Below, piece after piece: positions 10,110 to 20,897 of a DNA stretch of 64,000 nucleotides. Every line of letters starts with the position of its first letter. The stretch's first letter is position 1. The notes beneath the pieces were generated by a model. The model worked only from the letters and a program-made list of their open reading frames with translations, was not told the DNA's origin and made no database searches. Origin of the DNA: Adiantum capillus-veneris (taxonomy: Eukaryota > Streptophyta > Polypodiopsida > Polypodiales > Pteridaceae). The stretch spans positions 82,860,260-82,924,259 of the forward strand of contig CM043948.1 of the NCBI GenBank assembly GCA_014529385.2, given 5' to 3'. The position numbers and the translations under genes were made by a program.

Positions 10110-12113
10110 TGTTGCTAAATTGGCTTTATCTTACAGAAAAATAATTCTAAATGAATTATTGGATTTATAAGTGAGAGGGTTTTCTCGCTTGGAACACCAA
10201 GGAAAAATAATTCTAAATGAATTATTGGAATTTTAAGTGAGAGGGCTTTTCTCACTGTAGAGATCCGAGTACAGAGTATTCCTAGTGCGTCATTCAAAGT
10301 AATGACGGGAGCACTGAGAACGGGAATATCTGTAAGGCCACCAGGAACGGGTAATTCTAATGCGTCATATCGGATGGGTGACAGGGAGCATCGGAAAGAA
10401 GTATCCGACCATCCGGGAATGGACATCTCTGATGCGTCATAGGATGGGTGACATAGAGCATCGCGAAGGAGATTGTACCGTAAGTTCGGTAGGAAAGGAT
10501 TAGGTGATGGGTATTCTTGATGCGTCACAAGGTGGGTGACGGGTGCATCGGAAAGGGAATATCCATAGTCGGGAGGAAATTCCGAACTGTGTTAGAATTG
10601 TGCACAAGGAAAAGCAAGCACTTGAATGAACATGGGTTCAGAGGAAACTTTGAGGAAAAACAGATGCATTCTGAGAAAGCGGGATTGCTTTTCGGGAAAG
10701 CAGATGCTTTCCCGCGAGGAAGTCTATGCCTGCATTGCAATTGTGCATGTGATTGCATCCAGGGACGCCTGGGAAGTGCTGTGAAAGCATTGTTTTTAAC
10801 TTATAAGGTTTTATTGAGTTTTTGGGCAGGCTCAGACTATTTTTAAAATACGCCGACCGCCCACTTAATAAGTGGGCAGCCATCTGATAAATAAGGCAAC
10901 AGATCAGCCAGCGTTTTCTCTCTCTCTTTTTCTGGCAAAACAGGAAAAAAAAAAGAATTTTTTTTTTTGGAAAAAAAAAAAAACGGCCGCGATCTCTACG
11001 CGAGCAGCTATTCGTGCCCGTGGCTAGGAGCTATAAAAGCATCACATGCCCTCACTCAGAGAGGAGGACCAATCTTTGCAAGGAGGAGATGCTACTGTAG
11101 ATTTCAACCGTAAAGAAGACGTTGTCGGTGATGCCCATGGCTGCCCCAAGTGTACCAGATGTCGCCAAGACCCAGTGCGTGAGTTCCCTCGCGAAGAAGT
11201 GCCTACGAAGCGTGTTTCCATCGCGACAAGTTGCTGTTTTTCTCTGTTTTCAGCCCATAAACGTCGTAGACGGGGCTGAGTTACGAGAAGGAACCCGAGA
11301 ACACACCTCTTTTGTGTGTAGGATTGGAAGAGAGTATTTTCTATGGAGAGATCTCTTCCGAGGAATTGCTTTTCGAGATTCGAGTTGCGTTTCGAGCGTC
11401 GAGACTTTGAAGGTAATGATTTTCATGTTCTTATCTTTGAGTATTTGATTGCAGTTGTACTTCCTCTTCGTGAGGGAGTAGGAGCAGAGGAAGGCATGAG
11501 CCTCTGCAGGAGAAAAGCGCTCTGAGGAACTAGAGCCAGATCAGCCCAAGGGTTTCGTATCAGAGTTTGGGAAGTAGATCCACGGATCGGAGAGAGGTAG
11601 TCTCTCAAGTTGTGATCCGGAAGTTGGGATTCCCAAGTAAGGACTTCGTGTCCGGGAAAGCAGAGTTGTTCTGCGGGAAGAGGACTTTGGAAAGAGAGTT
11701 GGAAAAGAGTTTCAGGGATGCCATGCCCTGAGTCTGGAAGGTGAGATCCAGAGGCGAGAACCTTGATTCTCGAGGAATTGGAATAAGGAACGGAAGGTCC
11801 TTGGAATAGGGTTTTGCCCTAGGAATCGGAAGCTGAGGCTTCCGGGAACCATCAAGTTTTATTCTAGAACGAACGTGGTAATACGTTCGGTTCAAGTGCT
11901 TGTATAGACTTCTCCTCAGCAATAAAGATACTATTACGGGGGGGAGACCAACCCATCTTCTGGTCCCAAGTATTGTGTCGATCTTCTCACTCTCTATCTC
12001 ATTCTCTATCTCTCTCTCGATTTATTTATCTATATCCTCTGGCTTCAGTAATAAGTGATAAATCCTATTTATCCGAATGTATTTTATATTGTTATGCGCT
12101 CCCGTTTGTGACA
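10110..12113 (+). repeat. Element E 5' LTR (2 kb)
   Basis: 2004 bp. The distal third carries AATAAA (11921-11926), a seven-G run (11938-11944) and the inverted repeat GACCA...TGGTC (11946-11965). A 77-codon frame at 11046 is repeated in the other LTR only because the LTRs are copies; I do not call it a gene. Confidence 0.85.
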
Positions 12114-12114
12114 G

Positions 12115-12126
12115 TGGTATCAGAGC
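12115..12126 (+). promoter_or_regulatory. Element E tRNA primer-binding site
   Basis: TGGTATCAGAGC one base after the LTR end TTTGTGACA, the initiator-Met tRNA type. Confidence 0.9.
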
Positions 12127-12323
12127 CTGGTCTCCTCTCTTTCTCTGTAAAGGAGGACGACTCTGGGAAGATACGGGAAGAAGCCATGACAAGCCAAGAG
12201 AGAAGTAAGGAGGCGGAACCCTAAGTCCTGCAAGGAAAAGCTCGCAGAGTTGGAAAAAAAACAAAATTCTCTTTGCAAGACGTCGACACAAGGCTTGGGA
12301 TTCTCTGAGAAGGCGACAAGAGC

Positions 12324-13068
12324 ATGATGCTCAAGAACCTAGAGAATCCAAGCAGCGCAATGCTCGAGATTCTTCAGAATCCAGAAAATATCCATGAACG
12401 TCAATCTAGAGCCATGAAATCCAGTCATTCTGGGAAGGATATGAAGAAGGTCTTTAGACCTCAGAACACGCCGGTCAAGTTTGATACTTTTGACGGATGG
12501 GAAGATGTCCCAAAAGCTAACGCTTTCATTTGCCAGTTTGAAGTTGCCTTTGCAAACGGCAATTTTTGAAAAAGCGTCGAAGATGAGGCATGTGATTAAA
12601 CACCTCAAGGGGATTGCAAGTACTTGGTGGTATACCAAAGCTCTGCAAGGAACTTACAACAAGACTTGGATTCAATTCAAGGCTGAATTATTTGACAAAT
12701 TTTTTTTCCTCTATGCTTTGAAGAAGGCATCCAAGAAGATTGGGATCGGTTTGCCCAATAGGAACACTAGTGAGTCAAAGCAAGTAGTGGTTCACTCTTG
12801 CCAAGGTAGCTCCATTCTTGATCCTCTCTGAGGAAGGAAAGATGAACAAATTTAACGAAGGACTTTTGCCCGAATTTGTAAACCCATCTGCAAGATACTT
12901 TGCAGCAGATGGTGGAGTCAGCAATACAAAGCTGAAAGTGTACACCTTAGTGTACATAGAATCCAATCTCCGTGGTGAGACGGGAAACATTGAACACAGA
13001 AAGTTTAGAGTAAGGGAATTAAATCTAACTCCTGAGTTCTTGAATAGCAGACCCTTGAACTTTAAGTG
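12324..13068 (+). pseudogene. Element E gag remnant
   Basis: ATG at 12324 starts a frame that reaches a gag core (VKFDTFDGWEDVPKANAFI, residues about 50-68). It frameshifts near 12565 and continues in 12481-12831 with GIASTWWYTKALQGTYNKTW. A further frame to 13068 has no clear domain. The core is related to that of D (KFDTFSG... near 15118), so E may depend on a D-like relative. Several frame breaks; not functional. Confidence 0.6.
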
Positions 13069-13737
13069 AGAGGGTAGGTTTTTAATCAAAGTTACATCTT
13101 TGAGGAAATCATAAAGTGCATTATGCTTGTTTGCTCTTTTGCACGATGTATGGTTGTGTCTAACCAGGACAATCACTCTCGAGTGTTTATGAGAGTAAGG
13201 TTGAGTCAGAACATTGTTTATACGATGAACTGCTTTGCTTAACCATCCGGAAGGTCCATGATTGATCTAGTATCCGGTAGTTCTCCAACAAATTACCTGC
13301 TATTGCGGGTAGGAAATTATGAAGGACCCATTCTGAGTTTTCAAGCAAAGAAAAGCTTTCATGAAGCTTGAGTACTCTTTAAGCCCACACCCCCTACCCG
13401 GTAAGGGAAGATATGGTAGTGCTTTTTGCACAAGTAAATGAACACTCTCTTTACGAGGGAAGGAACAAGCGACGACTACAACCTGTGCTTGAGAAATCCA
13501 AGGATTAAAATCCTAGATTATTTGATGAGCGGGTTTTGCTCTAAGATGGAGCCAAGGGATCGTCAAGTTGAGCGTCTTTGCTCTAAGGATCTTACGAAGG
13601 GAAGGTAATTTCCCAAGCTCACTGAAACTTAGGTACACCTTTGGGTACATGGATAACACACGAAGATGCAGACCTATGCTAAGGAATGGCTCTTGAGCGT
13701 CTTTTTGAGCGCAAGGATATTCCGACACGAGAATCTA
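13069..13737 (+). other. Element E 3' region, probable divergent start of 3' LTR
   Basis: AAGTGAGAGGG occurs at about 13065, as it does twice near the start of the 5' LTR (10169, 10235), but the rest of this 670 bp does not align by eye with 10110-10981. It is either a rearranged 5' portion of the 3' LTR or untranslated interior. No coding potential recognised. Confidence 0.35.
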
Positions 13738-14876
13738 CGGCCGCGATCTCTACGCGAGCAGCTATTCGTGCCCGTGGCTAGGAGCTATAAAAGCATCACA
13801 TGCCCTCACTCAGAGAGGAGGACCAATCTTTGCAAGGAGGAGATGCTACTATAGATTTCAACCGTAAAGAAGACGTTGTCGGTGATGCCCATGGCTGCCC
13901 CAAGTGTACCAGATGTTGCCAAGACCCAGTGCGCGAGTTCCCTCGCGAAGAAGTGCCTACGAAGCGTGTTTCCATCGCGACAAGTTGCTGTTTTTCTCTG
14001 TTTTCAGCCCATAAACGTCGTAGACGGGGCTGAGTTACGAGAAGGAACCCGAGAACACACCTCTTTTGTGTGTAGGATTGGAAGAGAGTATTTTCTATGG
14101 AGAGATCTCTTCCGAGGAATTGCTTTTCGAGAATCGAATTGCGTTTCGAGCGTCGAGACTTTGAAGGTAACGATTTTCATGTTCTGATCTTTGAGTATTT
14201 GATTGCAGTTGTACTTCCTCTTCGTGAGGGAGTAGGAGCAGAGGAAGGCATGAGCCTCTGCAGGAGAAAAGCGCTCTGAGGAACTAGAGCCAGATCAGCC
14301 CAAGGGTTTCGTATCAGAGTTTGGGAAGTAGATCCACGGATCGGAGAGAGGTAGTCTCTCAAGTTGTGATCCGGAAGTTGGGATTCCCAAGTAAGGACTT
14401 CGTGTCCGGGAAAGCAGAGTTGTTCTGCGGGAAGAGGACTCTGGAAAGAGAGTTGGAAAAGAGTTTTAGGGATGCCATGCCCTGAGTCTGGAAGGTGAGA
14501 TCCAGAGGCGAGAACCTTGATTCTCGAGGAATTGGAATAAGGAACGGAAGTTCCTTGGAATAGGGTTTTGCCCTAGGAATCGGAAGCTGAGGCTTCCGGG
14601 AACCATCAAGTCTTATTCTAGAACGAACGTGGTAATACGTTCGGTTCAAGTGCTTGTATAGACTTCTCCTCAGCAATAAAGGTACTATTACGGGGGGGGG
14701 GGGGGGGGGGGACCAGCCCATCTTCTGGTCCCCAGTATTGTGTCGATCTTCTCACTCTCTATCTCTCTCTCTATTTATTTCTCTATATCCTTTGGCTTCA
14801 GTAATAAGTGAAAAATCCTATTTATCCGAATGTATTTTATATTGTTATGCGCTCTCGTTTGTGACAGAAGAAGACA
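13738..14876 (+). repeat. Element E 3' LTR, alignable part
   Basis: Nearly identical to 10982-12113. The main difference is the G run after AATAAA (14675-14680), which has grown to 20 G (14692-14711). The GACCAG...CTGGTC hairpin (14711-14730) is intact. Confidence 0.85.
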
Positions 14877-14881
14877 GGAAA

Positions 14882-15830
14882 AGCAAAAAGCGAAGCAAGA
14901 AACAACGTTTCGGAAAGGGCAAGAAAAAGGCAAAGAAGGCTACATCTCGCCCAGTGAGTGACGGTTCTATTGAGGACTCGTCTACAGACAACTAAGATTC
15001 TGATGATGGAAACTTTTATGCGAACAAGAAGCATTTTACAAAGCTAACCAGTATGACTTTCTCGAAGATAAAAGCAAGAAAGTCTGAGAGTTTAAGGAAG
15101 GTGACCACTCGATCAAGTTTGATACTTTTTCAGGATAATCGGATGCTTTGAAGGCTGTCTTTTTTCAGCAGTTTGACATCGCTTTCGCGGGAGGACGCTA
15201 TTCAGAGCACCCCAAGATTCGGAGAGCTGCCTCTTACTTAAAGGGGAATGCTCGTACTTGGCGTCCACGCTTCTATTAAACAAGACTGCGCCATTTATAT
15301 GGCTGAAATTTAAGAAGCTTTTTATTTCTTCTTGGTTGGCGCAAGAATATGAACGAAATATACGAGCTGCTTGGAACCATCTTCGGATGACCAAGAAAGA
15401 CACAATCAATGCTTATTGTGAAAGATTCTGGAGCTCTTTTCTACTCGCCTCTTTATTCAAGATCATCTTGTTCAGAGAATAGATTGAACGGTTTACCTTG
15501 GGTCTACCTACAGAGATCCGAGATCACTGCTTGGAATAGAAGTCAGCTTCTATTTAGGAGTTGATGAGTCATGCGAAGCGGGGCTTTGCCATTCACTCTG
15601 GCAGTTTGACCTACCCCACAGATAAGGCCATGACACAACGAGCCGAACAGACTTCTGGGAATGAAAGTAGAAAGAAAAAGAGCAACCTAGAGAAAAAAAG
15701 ATGCATGACCCAAGCTTACTTCTCAGGAGAGAGCTCGCTTCATCAGAGAGGGGAAGTGCTTTGGATGCGGGCAACATGGACATATCTCCGCGAAGTGCCC
15801 TTAAAAGGCACAGAAAGAACAGAATGATAA
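14882..15830 (+). pseudogene. Element D gag, C-terminal part with zinc knuckle
   Basis: Resumes gag after element E with a Lys/Arg-rich segment (KKRSKKQRFGKGKKKAKKA), then the gag core split over frames (YERNIRAAWNHLRMTKKD near 15350; HAKRGFAIHSGSLTYPTDKA near 15570). A complete CCHC knuckle, CFGCGQHGHISAKC, is near 15750-15795. Multiple stops and frameshifts. The core closely matches the gag of element B. Confidence 0.75.
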
Positions 15831-16399
15831 AGATGACCACATGTGTGAGAGTTCGAGAGCAACTGAGGAATGTGGCAGAAAAGGGCGTGGGACCTGCATC
15901 GAATCTAATGAATGAAAGTACAAACTTTGCCGCTTTTGTGGCAAAGTGAAGGATCAGGAAGCGCTTTTGAACGAGCCAAGGCCAACTTCTTTTCACTTGG
16001 AATTGGCGGCTCGATTTGGAAATTACGCCCAACAGACTGACGCCACAGGCGGAGGTAGTTCGATTGGCAACCGGATGAAATGTTGCCATTACACCGAGCA
16101 TTGGCAAACTTTGTTTGCAATGACAGGGGTGTTCAGGGCGCGCGAGTGACGTTCTACTCGGGATCCCTTGGTACCACAAAAACTACGCCGTGGTTGACTG
16201 CCGGGCCGAGAAACGACTTTGATAAATGAAGGTCTTAGAGATTGTACTTGATGAACTTCAGTTTGTTACTCATTCTTTTGAGAGAGAATTGAACGCTGGA
16301 TAAAGTTTGAATATGTTTTGACCTGATCAAAAGAACGCCAAGATTTTTCTCCACACTCATGCCGATTGCTTTTCAGAGGGCCTGAAGATCAAACCATTG

Positions 16400-17050
16400 A
16401 TCTGATACCTGGAAGCACCCCCCCGAATCGGCCACCTTACTGTGTGAGCCGAGTACAGAATGAAAAGATTATGAGCCCAGTGAAAGACCTCTTGGAAAAG
16501 GGTCTTGTCTAGCCTAGTACTTCACCGTATTGGTCTCCAGTGTTGTTGGTTCTTGGAGAATCTGCATCGATTATAGAGCTCTCAACAAATCACCATGAAG
16601 AACAGATTTCCGATTCCTAGGATCGATGATATACTCGACAGGTTACAGGGATCCTCGTGCTTTAGCAGTATTGACTTGAAGAGTGGATATCATCAGATCA
16701 GGATAGCACCGAGAGATGTCTACAAGACAACTTTTCGGACGACTTTTGGGTTATTTGAGTTTTTGGTGATGCCTTTTTGCTTAACCAATGCTCCTGCGAC
16801 ATTTAACCGGATGATGGACAGGATTTTTCGAGAGTACAGGGTATTTGTTGGCACTTTCTTTGACGATATCTTTGTTTTCTCCAAGAATGAGGCAGAACAC
16901 AGAGATCATCTTCTTCAAGTCTTTCGGGCATTACGATATCACACGTTGGTGATTAATGCAAAGAAAAGTGATTTTTTTCCTACCAGAGATACACTTTTTG
17001 GGACACATTGTGTCAGCACAACAGGAGTGCAAATGGACCCGGCCAAGATG
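16400..17050 (+). pseudogene. Element D reverse transcriptase (partial)
   Basis: The intact frame begins at ATG 16595; weak homology upstream (LLEKGLV, then SPYWSPV near 16530) shows the original frame extended further. Visible RT motifs are IDLKSGYHQIRI, a variant of VMPFGLTNAP with Cys for Gly, and the catalytic FFDD at 16856-16867. The frame then jumps within a few codons from RT (VQMDPAK) to the integrase zinc region (GVERYFFWP). The thumb and the whole RNase H domain, about 1 kb, are therefore deleted. Confidence 0.85.
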
Positions 17051-17722
17051 TGTCACTGCGGCATTGCTACCACCATGAAAGGGGTAGAGAGATACTTCTT
17101 TTGGCCGTGACTCAAAAAGGACATGGAAGAGTTGTGCGCAGTATGCCAGAAGGTCAAGTTTGACAGGGATTGTTACAGCCTTTACCCATACCCACCCGCC
17201 CCTGGAAAAGTATTGCAATGGATTTCATGTTTGATCTCCCGAGAACACAGAATGATCACGATGATTTTCCGATTACATGGCACGTCTTAGACGATTGTCT
17301 CCGACAGAGACCCCAGATTTATGAGTTTGTTTTGGAAGGCAATTCGGGAGAACATTGGCACGGAGTTGCAGTTCTCGTCATCGTTCCACTTGCAGACTGA
17401 CGGGCAATTTGAGATTGCCAATTCAGTGATTTTAGATTTATTGAAGTCTTGTATCTCGGATCAAAAGACTCAATGTAAAAAGAACTTACCTTTGGTGGAA
17501 TTTGCCTACAATAACACGATACACTCTTCGACGGGGAAGACGCCATGTGAGATTGTTGAAAGTGCTGCGAAGGTTCCATCCTTCCTGAGCATGAAAATTA
17601 GATATTTGAAGCGGATGAATATTCGTGAGATTTGGATATGGCTATTGCCAAGGTTAGCGAGATTTTGCAGGAGTCTCAAGAACGACAGAAAAAGGCAGCG
17701 GATCGCCATCGTGGCGACTTGA
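17051..17722 (+). pseudogene. Element D integrase (deleted and frameshifted)
   Basis: The zinc-binding end (YFFWP, a stop, then LKKDMEELCAVCQKVK), a fragment of the core ([13 protein letters not shown]), and the second catalytic block (VSDRDPRF, then [10 protein letters not shown]) are present. The sequence between the first and second catalytic Asp is truncated and out of frame. The frame from 17321 carries AYNNTIHSSTGKTPCEIV, typical of chromovirus integrase. Confidence 0.8.
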
Positions 17723-18170
17723 AATTGAAGGAGGATGATTGGGTGCTCTTACTTTTGAGAAGGCACGCCTACGAAAGAAAAAGGGAAAGGAGAGGCTTTT
17801 TCCAAAGCTTAGTATGTGATACTACGGATCTTTCCAGATCACTGACAAGATAACTGATGTCTCCTTCCGATTGAAACTGCCAGATACTTGGAGGATTCAT
17901 AATGCATTGCATGTGAGTCTCTTGAACCCTGGTAAGGGTGATGTGCCTGATGATGGGGAGCCTGATGAGCAACCCGAAGTGGAAGAAAACGAGGAGATCC
18001 TTGTTCCTGAACAGATTTTGGCACATAACGATACGAAGAAAGGTAAAGTCCGAAGGCGGTTCTTGGTTTAGTTCAAGAACTTTCTTGCATTTGATGCGAA
18101 GTGGATGGAGGAGGAGGACCTAGCAGATACTCCTCGGATTGTGAAAGTTTACCTCGATGTTTTGGTTAGC
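17723..18170 (+). pseudogene. Element D integrase C-terminus and chromodomain-like tail
   Basis: Shows the integrase SH3-like region (ADRHRGDLKLKEDDWVLL, then KLPDTWRIHNALHVSLLNP), then ILVPEQIL and a chromodomain-like end (RRFLV, stop, FKNFLAFDAKWMEEEDL). Chromodomains target integration to modified histones. A stop interrupts the chromodomain. Confidence 0.75.
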
Positions 18171-18765
18171 ATAGTCTACTCCAAACGGAACCCAGAAACT
18201 CAGCTTGGCCGAAGATCTGGTGCAGTGGGATGCACAAGAGGGGAGTTACTCCGCTCCTTTGTTAACAGATGCCTCGATTTTGATACTAAAGTCACTGATG
18301 TCTCTTTGAGCTTCAGGGATATTGAGACCTGACAGTATTCTGCTCGATGACTTTATGAAATGGAATTCCTGATAATGATACTGATTTGTTCTTGACTTCT
18401 TGTGAGTGCAGGAACTGATAGACGAAATGATTGCAGCATTTTGGTCAGATTGATCTCGAATAGACATGGTTGCAATAGGGGTTAGTCAATCGAACCTCGA
18501 TGAGGTCCCGATTGGACCTAGATGTGATTGCTAGCTACATTGCCGATAAATCATGGTCTAAGATCCGAATGAATGTTGAATGTCATGTGATGTTTGGTGA
18601 TGTCCTGTGATGTTGTGTGATGTGACTGTCGATTTTGTACATGTGCTAGATGTGTGTTCCTAGTACGTAGGTACTAACAGTCAGTGTCTGCTAAGACGGT
18701 TTATGGCTTTTGTCGGTTTTGCAGGCGTAATCGCGGTCGATTACAATGCTTTCAAGAGGGGGGTA
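18171..18765 (+). other. Element D 3' untranslated region, inverted repeat and polypurine tract
   Basis: About 600 bp without coding potential. Near its end are the inverted repeat GTAATCG-CGGT-CGATTAC (18727-18744) and the polypurine tract CAAGAGGGGGG (18753-18763), which primes plus-strand synthesis. Confidence 0.65.
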
Positions 18766-19279
18766 TGTCACAAAGTGATGACGTGGTGGATAGCAGAAAC
18801 CCTAATTTTTGCCAGAAACCCTAAAATTCCTGGAAAGCCTAATTTCCGGAAATCGTGGAGGTTGATTTTTTTTTTTTTTTGGACAATGATGAGCGACGTG
18901 AATTTTGCTTTTTAAAAAAGAAAAAAAGAGAAAAAGACTCTATAAGAGAGAGAGAGAACTGATGGTTTTTATTTTAAAACCTTTTGGGGCTCTGCTTTTG
19001 GGCATTCATTGTACCTTTAAATTAGTGGTGAGGGCTTCACTTCTCAGAGCATCTGGACGCAGAGCCTGAGAGTGAAACCCTAACCGCTCTCTTGTACTTT
19101 GATGATTGATTAATACAAAAAGAAATACCGAAAGGGGCGCCAGTCTTTGGGGCCAATATCTCTAGGCACAGAACTCCGCCGGGCCAGTGCAAATCTATTG
19201 TGATCTGTGAATTGTTTTGAAGTGGTTATTTGGTGTTGTCGCGGTTGATTCTTGACTTGGAGTGTCCAAGTCTGTTACA
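18766..19279 (+). repeat. Element D 3' LTR
   Basis: 514-bp partner of 8966-9496. Carries the R-region motif at 19122-19141. The hairpin that is perfect in the 5' copy is mismatched here. Confidence 0.85.
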
Positions 19280-19285
19280 ACTTGC

Positions 19286-19585
19286 CATCTGAAAGTCGAC
19301 TTCCAGCCCAAATAACTAGGGAAATTTGCCGATTTCCTCTTCTGTCGAGAGCGCTTCTAGCCTTTTATTATCTGATTCATTTTCTTTTCAAGAGCTCTGT
19401 CCAACTCTTTGTGCGTGTACAATCTCCAGTTTTCTATGGTCGACTGTCTCTCAACTTCCTTCCCGATTTGAGAGGAGAATCAATGGCCTCTCGCCATCTC
19501 CTGTGAATCTTATCCATCAGGTAGGTCTTCAGATGCTTCACATATTTTGGGTTCTAGGAGTACTTCATCAATCTTTTTACAGAGT
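19286..19585 (-). other. Element B gag start codon and leader
   Basis: On the minus strand the first gag codons of B (ATGGCAAG) begin at 19288 and continue, across element D, at 8965. The 300 bp upstream are the leader. I could not find a TGGTATCAGAGC-type primer-binding site next to the LTR. Confidence 0.55.
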
Positions 19586-20265
19586 TGTCAACTTGTAGTT
19601 GACGTTTGTACGTCGCTCTCGCAAAGTTCCCCGCCAAAAATTTGCCTAAATCTTCGTTGTTTTCTTCAATTCTCGTGTCGACTTTGCTTCACCTCCTTGT
19701 AGTGAGGGGTTGTCTTTGTCAGGTTCTCCGCAGACCAAAGATTGGCGCCCCTTCTGGTATTTTGTTATTATTGCTCGCGGCAACAATACAACTCCCAAAG
19801 GTCCTTTGCTCTCGGACCCTGCGTCAAGATGCTCTGCAGAGTGAGGCCCCAGGGGCTCTTATAAACTTAGAAGGGTTGCCCAAAAGCAGAGCCCCAAAAA
19901 GCTCCAAATCAAAAAGCATTAACACCAAAAGCACTTGCTAAAAAAAGCCTTGTGCAAATCTGCCTGCAACCAGCCAGCGTGATTTACAGCTGTGCCAGGT
20001 CAGCAGTCAGTGCAAATCACGGGATTCCGTACAACTGCCACTTCATCATGGTCCCCCAGAGATCAAGCTTTCGTGTTTTAGGTTTTGGGCCCCTCAGCCG
20101 GTGCTCCGTAAGCTCTTCAAGTTGTAGGGAACTAGGATTTTTTAGAAAAAATCCCTTATTTTAGGCCACTCGGCCAATCTTTATCTGTTCTTGGGGGTTC
20201 AGTTTCCCTTGTCCACTGGGTCATTTCTCTTCCAGTTGGGCATGCCACGTCATCACTATGTGACA
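19586..20265 (-). repeat. Element B 5' LTR
   Basis: Read on the minus strand it starts TGTCACATAGTGATGACGTGG at 20265, the family start. It contains the R-region motif in reverse (GGCGCCCCTTCTGGTATTTT, 19744-19763). The inner end is set at TGTCAAC (19586) and is uncertain by tens of bases. Confidence 0.6.
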
Positions 20266-20667
20266 GGTGCTCACTATGGACGATATTGGGAACCTCCCGT
20301 CTGGATGAATTATATGTTTGAGTCACAATCCTATGGTTTTCCAGTCCCCATATGTATATAAATACACAATGGAATGTTCTATTGCTTGTTGATGGTACCT
20401 GAGGCTCCAGTGTAATTAACTCTCTATATCACTTTGGTGCCAAAAGAGCACTGCACCTGGCAGATTTATGCCGGTGCCACATGATAAGTTCATTCCCATT
20501 TTTTGCCACCTATTGCCGCTGATTGTATCAATTCTGCATTGCTCTGTGTATTTTCTTCATTGTATCATTTGATAACGCTGTACATGGTTCGAGAGCATCA
20601 AGGGCAGGCTAACACGCTAAAGAATATGTTTTCTATGATCTGGTTTTTATAAGAAATGTCTATGCAG
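20266..20667 (+). other. Host intron sequence before the first visible MAU2 exon
   Basis: AT-rich, not recognisably repetitive, ending in the acceptor TATGCAG at 20661-20667. A TATATAAATA-like word near 20353 is probably chance. No upstream MAU2 exon is recognisable here or anywhere in 1-20265. Confidence 0.5.
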
Positions 20668-20809
20668 GGAGTCAGCAATGCTGTGGGCTTGCAATTTCAA
20701 TTTGCAGCTAGCAAATGCATTGACTACTGAGGGAGATTTTCGAAGTGCGATCAGATCATTGGAATCTGGTTCGAGTCTTGCCTCTAAAACTGGACGACTT
20801 GACCTGGAG
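20668..20809 (+). CDS. MAU2: MAU2 exon: LWACNFNLQLANAL segment
   Basis: 142 bp, acceptor at 20666-20667, donor GT at 20810. Enters in phase 1 (one base completes a codon from a missing upstream exon) and ends in phase 0. Encodes ESAMLWACNFNLQLANALT and GDFRSAIRSLESG, a TPR-like helix pair that is strongly conserved in plant MAU2/SCC4. Confidence 0.8.
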
Positions 20810-20897
20810 GTAGATAGTTTGCCCAGTCTTAAAGCTATTTTTTATCAAAGGTGTGGCAAGGAATCTTAACTTGTTTTCTTCCTGTTAATATGTACAG

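Larger units (their letters stand above)
10110..14876 (+). mobile_element. Element E: non-autonomous LTR retrotransposon inserted in element D gag
   Basis: Flanked by perfect GAAGA pentamers (10105-10109 and 14877-14881). The 5' LTR runs 10110-12113 (TGTTGCTAAA...TTTGTGACA) and is followed by TGGTATCAGAGC. The 3' LTR ends at 14876 and matches the 5' LTR clearly only from 13738. The interior is about 1 kb of gag remnant; there is no RT, RNase H or integrase. Confidence 0.85.
8966..19279 (+). mobile_element. Element D: chromovirus (Ty3/Gypsy), interrupted and internally deleted
   Basis: LTRs at 8966-9496 and 18766-19279 share the TGTCACAAAGTGATGAC start and a TGTTACA end. Pentamers GCTTG (8961-8965) and ACTTG (19280-19284) flank it, a duplication with one difference. 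Directly after the 5' LTR is the primer-binding site TGGTATCAGAGC (9498-9509). A polypurine tract (CAAGAGGGGGG, 18753-18763) precedes the 3' LTR. The order gag, zinc knuckle, RT, integrase, chromodomain-like tail is that of chromoviruses. Element E is inserted in gag at 10110. RNase H and part of the integrase core are deleted. Confidence 0.85.

Noticed and set aside
11046-11279. 77-codon frame, repeated almost unchanged at 13800-14033
   Set aside because: Both copies are inside the two LTRs of element E, so conservation reflects LTR identity. No domain and no sign of selection.
20350-20400. TATATAAATA-like word as a MAU2 promoter
   Set aside because: The next exon enters in phase 1 and encodes an internal part of the protein, so this is intron rather than promoter.
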